Below are positions 24,176-36,100 of a DNA stretch of 64,000 nt, one piece after another. The notes under the pieces are model-generated. The model was not told the DNA's origin. It worked only from the letters and a program-made list of their open reading frames with translations, and ran no database searches. Position numbers and translations under genes: made by a program. Every line of letters begins with the position of its first letter. Positions within the stretch are counted from its first letter, which is position 1. The stretch comes from Mytilus californianus (lineage: Eukaryota; Mollusca; Bivalvia; Mytilida; Mytilidae): the NCBI RefSeq assembly GCF_021869535.1, contig NW_026262668.1, positions 67,477,558 to 67,541,557 on the forward strand, in the 5' to 3' direction.

Positions 24176-27100
24176 CTGAAAGCAAAACCATAATTTGAAT
24201 ATTATATAAATCATTGTTTTAAATAAATTTGGTTTTATGTATTCAATTAATGAATTTGATGGTTCATAATAAATAGCAGATACATGAAGGTATAAAACGA
24301 TTTATTCGTCATGGTGTTAGCAAGAGTATCAAAAGTCGAAATCCAGAAAGTCCTTACAAACTATGTTATTTTCATAGGTGTACAAAGTTCTACACGGTTA
24401 ATTTACTAAACTCTATACGTTGTTACAGGTTGCTTGAGTTTCCTGTAATGATTTCCTTGAGGATTGCTGCTTATGAGGAAGCTATATAACAAAGGGCTCT
24501 TGGTTGTAAAGAAGGAGTTATCTCTTCGTAAGTTTAACGAACGTCATTATGATTTAATTGACCTATAAAGAGTTATCATATCTAGTGCCATTATTTGAAC
24601 CGTAACCTCTTTCCCTTCCGGCTCATCCCTATACGTTGGGTTTCATGTTGTTCAATCTTTGGTTTCTATGTTGTATTTTGTGGAATGTTGATTTTTTCTT
24701 TTCCGTGATGTTATTTGTTTTGCGATGACTTATGGTTTTTGATTACCCCTTAAGGTATCTTCTTACTTATATCTATTAATGAACTGTTACTTACGGCCTT
24801 AGATACCAGAATAATGGTCCAATCTATATCGTATCCTTATTCCGATTGTGCCATTTTGACTGAGTGTGGATTCGCATGGCGGGTAATGCATGCATGCATA
24901 TATGTACATATAGATGGTGACCCTTACCCGGTCTTGCTGCTTTTGGAGTTCATTCGATTCCCCCGAGTTTTTGTTTGTTTTGTTTGTTTCCTTGATTTGT
25001 CTTCTTAAACGATTAATGAGATTTGAACATCGGTAAACTACAAGCGCCTTAATTTACTTACGGACAATACTCATTGCGACTGTATTTTGGAAAATAATCC
25101 AATAAAACAAAAGCAGAATATAAGTAAAGCTTACTTATTCTTGAAGCTTATAAAAGTTCTTGAAATTTATGTGCATTGAAGACTGGTACGGAGTAACAAA
25201 TATTGAACTAAACTGCTAGTCTGAAAAAGTATTTCATATATTCAACATGTCTAACTATTAACGTTACCACAAATGAACATATCTGCGTTTTTGTATTCAT
25301 ACAATTGGGTTGTTAAGATCAAAACAATCGAGTGTATAAATAAGTTGTATTCTGGTAAAATTTCGTTAACAACCTACCAGGTATGACGTTTCTAATCAAC
25401 TCATCATCAACAGGGTTCAAAACCTTTGCAAGGTGTCCTCCAAATGAAATACACTGTGCCTATATATACAACAAAAAGAAGAATTTCATTGAAAACTGCA
25501 GTTAAATTTGATTTATAGGTCTAACATTAAAATGAATCCACTTATTTACCGTACTGTGTATACAGTTTTGGAGTTAACTGAAAGAGGGTATTGACATGAG
25601 GTCTTGACTGGAAGTATTAACTGACAGACTTCTTCCCAATAAAACGTTTATGGCGTAATGGTGTATAGTGAAATTGTGTGTGGTGCATGGATCAAAACGT
25701 CAGCGACGTTACATCTGCCGTAATGTTAATTTCAGTTATTGCACCCTAAATAAAAGTAAAAAAACATGTTTATTTTTTCTTTGAGTGCATCATCATGATC
25801 TAAAATTTAAATCAATAGTCTTGTGCAATAATAAAATACATTTATTCAATTTTAAAGAAAACGTACACGTTCAAATTAAGCGTATTTTTAGTGTGTCGCG
25901 TATTTTGCATTTCAATCTATGAAACAGTAAATAGTTTGCACTACAGCTGCTACCACCAGACGAAACGGACCAACTTAAACAAGGACTAGTCATGAAGATC
26001 AGATGAAAAAGTGTAAAAATGGTAATGCTCCAGAACAAATAATAAGCGTAACCTTTATTTTGCATGTAAACAACCATTGACTTCCCCCTTTTCCTAGCGT
26101 TACGGGTGTTTATTTTTGTAAGAGCATCTGGTAGTGTCTTGCTGTAAACTTATTCTTCAATACCCAAATATTTTGTTGAAATCTTATTTTATACGAACAA
26201 ACGCCGCCATGCTGAACAAACAACATCGAATTATTCTTGAAATCTTTTTAGAAAATTGATAACGTCGTAAAAAAATCTTCCCAGCGAACCTAAAACGGCA
26301 AGTGAGAACAAGACGAATCGAGACTACTCCAATCCATGTTTAAACATATAATTGAAATTCAAATCATTTGAAGAAAAAGATCCTAAAATTTGTTGAAAAA
26401 ATGCATTATTTGATTTCATTGCTAAAATGACAAATCAGGACGGAAAAAGTATTTGTTTGTAAACACGCTTATATGAAGCGAGTTCTTTCATTATTTTTCT
26501 AAAATTTATGAAAAAATAAATAATACTTTTTTTCAAAATTCTAATGAGATAATAATGTTTTAAAAAGGCATTCAAACGCATGCAGTAAAAATGTTTTTCA
26601 GAATTTCTAACTTTTTTTTAATTTAAATATTGCTAATTTTTTAATACCGCAAAAGAGATGGAACCATCTGACTATTTCTATTTCTAACAAGCATCTCTGA
26701 AAAAGAATTACAACTTTTTGATTACTTCAAGCAATTTCTATAAACAAGAATCAGTTTATATATAATGTAATCAAATTTTTTTTGGAGCATTTCAAGTTAT
26801 ATTTGCTCTTTCCTGATGCAAAACAGTTTGAATGTTCATACACAGGAACATCGCTTAACATGGGTGTCCAAGACATAACAAATCATGAACATCGAATATT
26901 CCACGAACTTCGAATTTTAATATGGAGCTGCTAGTGTCAAACTCTATATTCCATATCATAAACAAGAACCATTACAAAATATCAAAATTTTATCAGCAAG
27001 AACACCTAATATTGACAAAAAAAGAAAGGAAATGTTGTTACAGACGTTCAGTAATGATTTCAATAATTACTATTTCCAATTTTCTTTCATCAAAGTGCAA

Positions 27101-30100
27101 ACATTTTGATAATTAAAACTACTTGATTTTATATAATAATATTGTTATCTTTGAATTTTGAAAGAACTTTTGATGCTCTAATAATATATTTGAAATTATT
27201 TCTATTTCTAGAAAAGTAGTGTAGTTTTTTATCATATTAATATTACATATTTTTAAATCATAATTAAATTTTACATTAAGACTTCCCGCTTTTTTCCCTG
27301 ATCCTGGAACTGATAATCAGTATAAGAAACTGTTTAATCCGTGGGTACTTAAAATGAAACTTCCAATAACTCTTTGAGGGGTCAACGTGTGACATACTAC
27401 AGGATTTTTATTTCATTGAGCAACTATAAACACTTTATGGAACTTTTGCAATTACGATAGTAATTTTGACAATCCTTAATAAAACTCGTTCTCTTCAACA
27501 AGGTTAAATGTGGTATTTATTTTGTAGGCTAATAACAGGGCCTTCTTGCACAAAAGGAGTTGTATTGAAGCACTAAATTTTGTAGAACACACAGTGATCT
27601 CAAGATGTTTTTTTTAAAGTTATTTTACTGTTAAATGGGATATTGTTACACCATTGTGTGTTTGCGCAATATACTTTTATTCGTATACCAGTAATCATAG
27701 TAAATATCTGAATATAAAATCAATATCGAAAACAAATTAAACAATATCATAAACTTTTTCCAGTGTTCCTATTTATCATCATACGTTTTACTTTTTCACT
27801 TTATTGTATTTCCTGTATTTCCTGTATTGAAACTTTCATCAGAATCACTGAAGCTAAATATATAAAGTCTAATACATTCAAGTTGTTTCAATAAATCTCA
27901 ACCATACAACACAAATCAACGATAAATCTGAATACACTCCTCCAATCGATACTATTTGCATCGATATCTAAACATCGATTAGTTCAAAGTAGTAAACATG
28001 TTTTCTTTCGTTTTCAATTAACTAACAAACGTTTCAAAGAAAATTCATCTCACCTTTTATCTCCGATTTGAAGTCATGAAATAGAAATCACTAACATTTT
28101 TTACATCATATTCTGTTGAAAAAAGTCAAACTTTGTATGGTACAGATAAAAGTTTATTTAGGTTTTGATCCTTTTGGGAATGGGGAACTTGTTGGAAGTG
28201 GTGGTGGTGGGCAAATGAGGCGGTTGATGAATTTGATTATAATAATAAAGACTATAGCTAGATATAAGAAGATGTGGTATGAGTGCCAATGAGACAACTC
28301 TCCATCCAAGTCAAAATTTATAAAAGTAAACCATTATAGGTCAAAGTACGGTCTTCAACACGGAGCCTTGGCTCATACCGAACAACAAGCTATAAAGGGC
28401 CTCAAAAATTACTAGTGTAAAACCATTCAAATGGGAAAACCAACGGTCTAATCTATAGCTGTACATTTGTGGATATCCATAAGACATAAATGGGTACATA
28501 TAATTTGGTTTATAAATTGAATATCTTGACATACGTGGCTTGATCAGATGAAACTGGACGGGTAATGGTACTATGTAACTGAAAGAGGGACGAAAGATAC
28601 CAGGAGACATTCAAACTCGTAGATCGAAAAAAAAAACTGACAACGCCATGGCCCAAAAATAAAAAGACAAACAGACAAATAATAGTACAGATGACACAAC
28701 ATAGAAAACTAAAGTCTAAGCAACACGAACCTGTGAAAGTGTTATAGAAGTTGTTTTTTTATAGGACTTGCACATCTGGTTTTAACATAGCAGATGATTC
28801 ATATGAGCATTATTGTTATCATCAAAAATATCTTAGAAAGAAGAATTTCTTTTTAGCATGCTCAAATTTGAAAAAAAGCTTTATAGAGTTCATCGTCATC
28901 ATGTTTTGGGTCTTGTTGTGGGATCTTACAGTTGTAGAACTTCGCAAGGGTTAGCAAATCTCTCACGGATAGGTAGGTACACAATGCATATTTCACAGGA
29001 TTAATAGCTCTTAATTTTGGTTTCATTAGATGTGTTAATGATGACTAAGACCTATCTGCAAATGTATAAATATTTTTTTTCATGTCTGACCTCTGTTATG
29101 TCACTATTCAAATATCTGATTTCTTTCTCTGTCTCCTTTTTCTTTATGCTCGCTTCTGGTTTGTGAGTGTAGCTCCTACCACCATACTCAAATGAAGTCC
29201 ATGGCTCTTTGTCACAACGTGATATATCCTTGTTTTCATCTGATCTATGACATAGAATATGGCATATTGAACATGTATGGTTTTTGTACGATCCTTCAGT
29301 TTCAAGGAGATGAACTTTTTAATCGCATTTTGAGCTGCATAAGCTTTTCCTAATTTGTCTTTCAGTTCTTTCTTAGGTTTTCTTGAAGCTTTGGCAAATT
29401 TTCCTTTTCATTATCTTTTTTGAATGGTTCTAGGTTGTTATTGCAGTTACCCAAATCACAGGTTTTTGTGATGGTATCAATATTCAAATGTTTAATTGCA
29501 ACTTCGATTTTTCTTTTATGACCTAAGGGCATTCTTTCATCTTGGGTCATGATCAGCAAGTCGTCTTTTGTCTCCTTTGTATCGATTGTTCATACAGAGT
29601 TAACGTATGTAAATCCATGTTCACTAAATGTGGCAGAGTACTTCTTAAAACCTGGACCCAGTTGTAATAAACAGTCTTCAGAGGACTTCATTTTGCTCTA
29701 AAATTGCTTAGGTTTAGAGTCTCACTTTGCTTGAGAACAAGTAAATGCCAATGTTTTTTTCTTTCATTGTATATTCATGTATAGATTCGTATAAGGTGAA
29801 TCTTTATACACATTTTCACATATTAAAAGGAAGAAACAAGGAACAGTTGGACAACACCATCATCTTGATTTACATAATCAGTTTAAAGTCCATACTATTT
29901 CCATGATTTTTTTCAACGAATGGAATTTAAGGAAAACAAGAATTGCAAATACGGGATGAAATAACCCAGTTCTGAATAATTATAATTAAAAGATTGCATC
30001 ATTCTGGATTAAAAACATATTTTTGTTATCTCCGAAAAGACTGGTATTAGCCAAAAACTATTAGTAAATGCAGTTATTTTGTTTTAAATGACAATGTAGT

Positions 30101-33100
30101 TAAGGAGAGTCTAGAAGGGACACCATGACAGAAGAAGTGTTAACATTTCAGGATGTTTTTTCAAGACATAAAACTATCTAAAACTTATTCAGAAATAAGA
30201 AAAAAACTAGTTGTAAGTGGGGTCCGTCATCAGCGGAATGTTCCATCGTTCAAATATTTTTCACATTCTTGTGTACATGTACTTGGATACTCATAATTGG
30301 AGACTTTACCTGTTGAAACTTACAAAAGATTATATCCGGTTGCAGTCTGATTAATTTGTGGAATTCATAAGCAATAAGAACCCAAATACCTAATTTTTTT
30401 ATGAAAGTTGTGTAATAAAAACATGTAGTAATGGATATAATGGAAGGTCGGTCAAGGTTTTTAAGCATTTGAATTACAAAGATTTGCTTCAATCGGAAAT
30501 TATACAATAAATCTACTACATTCAAGATTTGATGGGAACTGTTTTAATGTTATTGATGGTCCAACTGGTAGTTTTGAACTTATAAACTCTTTTGCTGAGG
30601 CTATTGCTATCAATGATGATAAATTAGCAAATAGACAGCAACCCATTTATATACCTGGTGACCAATTATTATGGAAATTGTGCTTTTAGTGATTCACTTA
30701 AAGTTAATATTACTAGTACCTTACCTCAACTGTTTAGACCAGAGTTACCTTAAAATATCTATCCCCATACCACCTTCAACTTAATACATGTAAATATTGC
30801 TTTCACATAATAGAGCAAATGTTGAGATGAAACAGTGATTTCGGTTTTGTTCATACAAGAACTGTAATATTTAATGCAGTAAAAGGTGGAACAAGAAATT
30901 TGCCTTCTCAATTCTTACTAATGCTGTCCTTATTTGATTCGATTTCTAACTTCACCTTAATTATGCAAAGTCTTAAAGGTAGAGATGAAAGTTGAAAAGA
31001 AAGAAATCCCCAAACATTTAAGGTAGATTCATGGTATACCGCCATTTTGGATTGTACAATCTCAGTACAAAAATGGTCTAGTTATTTGCCCAAATCTGCA
31101 AATTTGAAGACAGATTTGCAATTTAATGGTTAGATTGTTTATTTATATAAGGAAAACTTGGTGATTTATTGTATTATTCAAAATATTTAAACAAATATCA
31201 AATTTTGTGTTTTTAGAATCATTTCTTTCAAATAAGCCATTTAAGGGGAGATAACTCTTTTAGTAAAAAATATATACTGGACTGAAAGGGAAATTTTTAA
31301 TTTTTACATGTAGCAAGAAAACAAGTTCGGTGACACCATTTTTTCTTTTTATTTTCTTAAAACATATTATAAAACCTATCTTCTTACAATTTATTTCAAT
31401 ATTCTATCTCATAGATTTTTTTTATGCACACAAATGTGTTTTTTCATGAACAATCTAACCAAATTTAGGCAATTTTCAACGACTCATAGCTTAGAAAATA
31501 GCACGGTGACCCATACTTTTTATTATATTTTTGAAAAGCATGGTAAAATCTTCCTTTTGGCAAAGTATAAGAAAATTCTATCTCAAAAAGTATATACTTA
31601 TGATCTACCTTAATACAACATCTAATGCAGCTAAAAGAGCTTAAATTGTCAAATAATAGTACAAAACATTCCAAAAGAATGATATCAAAACAGTTGAAGT
31701 TTCTTTTCAAAATTATTGACAATTGTTTAAAAAATTGTCCTTATGTTTCATAGATATTCCATTCAATTTCTCATTTTCTGAAAAGAAATAACGGTTTAGT
31801 TTATTTATTTCGTATTTTCCCTCTAACCTATAGGTTGATCGATGTTTCATTAGGACAGGTCAATATCTGGTACCTTAATTTAAATATTGTCATTTTCAAG
31901 TTTTTATTGGTCAAATAAAAAAAATATGGAAAACACATAGCAAAATTTTATAGTAGAAATAATTTGTTCTCTTTAATCAGTGTTATTGGAATGTAGTCTC
32001 ATTGACAATCATACAACATCTAATTTTTATATTATTGGGCAAAATGAAAAATATAACTTTTGTAAAAAGTTATGAGAAATGTTTTAGACAATTTTATTAT
32101 AACTGGTGCGTATTGCGAATAAATTATACCAGTTTCTTATGATTGGCTTTTTATTGAGAAATTTAAGGTACTCATTAAATGAAATCACTAGAGAACAATA
32201 GTTACTGATTCTATTCAATGGCACAATTCATCTTTCAAAAATTAAAAAAGCTTGCCTAACACCAACTGATTATCATGTTAGTTTTTTTTCCTTCTTGTCA
32301 GTTACATACACGTTGTTTGTTTTTACACTTCTTCTTACAAATGTATTTATAGGTTTGAAAATAATTTGAAATAAACTCCTCATTGATACCAGTATTACAA
32401 AGACTTATCTCCGTTTGCCTTTTCCATCATAAACCGAATATAAATTTTACTAAATGTTAAAATAGGAAAGATCAGGCGCCCTGATTTATCAATTGAGTGG
32501 AAAATTGAAATCTATAGAAAATTCTATATGGATTAAACAAATTGAATTAAAAGCTTTGAGACAGACAAACAAATTAATACAAACAACACATATTTTCAAC
32601 TAAAGATTTAGGCAAAACGAATGCTAATCAAAACTGGGACAGTTAAGAGAGATGATCTGGAATGTTAGCATTACAATATATTTAAGCTACAAAGCATTGC
32701 AACATACGAAACTTTAACTATTCAACAACTACTTGTCTAATGATCATCTTATTAAACATATTTGAATGAAATATTTATTGAACTGTAGACAACAACAAGA
32801 CACATCAATTAAAAAAACACGTTTAAGTTAATACATAAAAAAAAGCAAATGGACTTTGAGAACCAAGTCCATTGTAATGTTTCGTGACTCAATTGTTTTG
32901 TAATTCTAATTTGACCAACAACAAGATTATGACACATAAACTACAAACCCAATACACATGCCTATAAAAAGCACAAAACAAAACATAATAAAGTCGTAGC
33001 TACATGTATAAACCCACTTAAGACTGAGGGCTACTTTAGTCTTCTAAAAGAATCAGGAATTCCTGCTCTACACTCTTAAATGTCGAACAACTCTCCAAGA

Positions 33101-36100
33101 AATAGGAAAGAAGGACATGTTGAAACTACAGACAATTGGCACGTAATCTACAAGATAAACACAACAATTCATTCACTTGTTCACAATTTGTTTTTTTTTG
33201 TGTGTAAAGTTATATATGTGCAATTTATTTGTATGTTATCGGAAAATATATTACTCATCACCTCTGCATCTGGCCATGTTGTTAGCTGATTGAAGAATAC
33301 TTTGGATCTGAAAAGAGAGTATATTTATATAAATAAGTAAAATATGGTTTGCCATTTTCAGTTTATATTTCACATGGACCAGAAGTGATATTGGAGGTAG
33401 TTTAATATAGAAAAAAAGTAAAAATAACAAGAATACCGAACTTCAAGGAAACTTCAAAACGGAAAGTCCCATATCAAATGGCAAAATCAAAAGCTCAAAC
33501 ACATCAAACGAATGGAAAACAACTGTAAGAAAGTAACACTAACTGATTAGAGACGTCTGTACTTTCGACATTAATCGTACAGTTCCTACGTATCAGACCT
33601 TTCATACATACTATCATGCATGTGTATACCACTCAAAGAAAGTTTTGCAACTCTTCCATAGAGATTGGGGGACAAAGGTGCAAGGGAAATGTTAGTTTCT
33701 CTGTTCATATGTAATCAGTTATGCCATCAGATTCATCACTTAGACCAGTTTGTGCGTTGTATGCATTTTTTAAAAACTAGACCATGCATCTGCAAATAAT
33801 TGTTAACATTGTGACTTTTAATTTTGATCCCTTCCATTAAAGTTTGCGAACAGTATAGCTGTCTAAAATTTGACCAACATAACTGTAGTACTTTTGAATA
33901 CACAAACGATTGAAGATTGAGAAAACAAAGACTTGAAAGAAAAATCGAGGTTTTGCTTTACTTTATTTTCAGTCAGAAGCTGTGTTTGCTTAACTTTTTT
34001 GATAGTTCATAATGAGCGATGAAACATTGAATTTAGATTCCAGTTTGAGTTTTTTTCCGGTTTCAATCTGAAATATGCTCCATCCTCATTATAAATGCCA
34101 TAAGTTTATATTTATGCCTAATAGGTACGATATTAAGATAAGATTAACTTGTCGAAAATAAGAGTTTGTTCCCAGTATTAAGATTTTTTTTCTTCAAATT
34201 ATGTCCTGTGAGGTGCAGTATAACATCAATTAGCCAAGGGAGAAACAATTGTCATCCTATAAAATACAAATAACTTGTTTTAAATGATTTAATCAAGACG
34301 ATGCTTCTCTAAGTCATTTTACACGCTTAAAATCTTAACCTTTTTGTTGATTAATCTATTATATTGTTTAAATTTCGTAAATTTTCAAATTTCTTCAGTT
34401 TAATTATTACAGTTCATATTTTTGCCGTTTTAAATAAATAATGACCATTATATTTTTCTGGGTGTTTTGTTTGTTAGCGGATATGTTCCTAATGAAGTAA
34501 CTACAATCCCGTTCCCTTTTCACGTATGTGACCTTCCGAATTAAACTATTTACCGAGATTTGTAATAGCATGAGCAACACGACGGGTGCCTCATGTGGAG
34601 CAGGATCTGCTTACCCTTCCGGAGCACCTGAGATCACCCCCAGTTTTTGGTGGGGTTCGTGTTGCTTAGTCTTTAGCTTTCTATGTTGTGTTTTGTGTAC
34701 TATTGTTTGTCTGTTTGTCTTTTTCTTTTTTAGCCATGGCGTTGTCAGTTTATTTTCGATTTATGAGTTTGAATGTTCCTCTGGTATCTTTCACCCCTCT
34801 TTTAATTGATTTGAAAATCAACATGATAATTTTAAAGAATCATAGTTATCTTAAAAATAATATGATTATCAGTATTATGTGCAAATGGTCGTGAATCAAT
34901 ATTGGTTATGAAAAATGGTACAAATGATTTCGGATATCATATCATACTTGTATCTTTAAATACAGATTTTGTTGCATTTTTGAACAATGGATCAGAAATG
35001 TGAGATTGATTAATGCGATTGCAATATAAGAATGCTTCATAAATCAGGCTATTAGTTTTCTCGTTTGAAGTGTTTTACATTTGTCATTTCGGGGCGTTTT
35101 ATAGCTTGTTATGCGGTGTAGGTTTTGTTTATTGTTGAAGGCCGTACGTAAACTATAGGTGCTAACCTCTACGTCTTTTGGTCTCTAGTGGAGAGTCGTC
35201 TTATTGGCAATCATATCACGTCCTCTCATTTCTTTTATATTTATACAAATAATGCTTTCAGAATTTAAGATACGAGTTCTTTTTTTTTTGCGAAACCTAT
35301 TTCATCGCAATCTTTGCAGTAAACATGGCAAATTTTTCTGAATTTTCAGTTTAAAAATACTTATATTTGACAAATATACATCCCGTTTTATATATAAAAC
35401 GTCTGCATTCTTAGAAGTTCCCATTTTACATACATTTCTTCATTTAGTATATTATATAATTATAAATGGAAATACTTTCATATATTTGAAGGTTTGACGG
35501 TAATAAATAAAAAAAAATGTAATTTTTTTGGCAAAAAATATGAACACGATGAGATAATAATAATAAACAATAGTGAAATCTGACTGGAATCAGAAACATT
35601 TTCAAATTGATCTCATTTACTGACTATTCTTGAGTAATTAAACATGTGTAAATCGAACTTCGCCCTTGTCTGGACTAAATTTACATTCATATAGGGGTTT
35701 GATTTGGGACAGCTTTCACTGCATATATGACCAGAAGGGGTTTAATAGAATGAAATCCACAATATGGTAATTCGTTTCATTTAACATTAATCCCATTCCC
35801 TCCTCAATTGGTAATTATTTCCGATTTACATTCAATAGATGATAGAAGTGCCATTAATATGCAAAAAAGACTGTCCCAAGTATGATTGTAATCAAGATAA
35901 AGACAAAACAAACATAAATTGTCTCTTTTAGTATTATGCCAGTCTATCAATTAAAAAAATAGAGCAGACATTCTATTTTAGCTATTTGGTTGTTTTTTTG
36001 GAAAAGTATCACATGTCCTTATGTTTATGCTACTCGAAAAAAAATCATGATCATAAAGTCGTCGACTTGATGGTCCGTCCGTCTGTCCGTGGGTCTGAAA

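Noticed and set aside
25871-26077. Alternative first exon of the lectin gene (hydrophobic ORF)
   Set aside because: The four-exon model closes perfectly with exon 1 at 36942-37225; this ORF has no donor in a fitting phase and lacks the W-x-D-A segment.
34528-34894. Two Cys/Phe-rich plus-strand ORFs
   Set aside because: They lie in a retroelement tail also present elsewhere in the window and are not kept open in the other copy.
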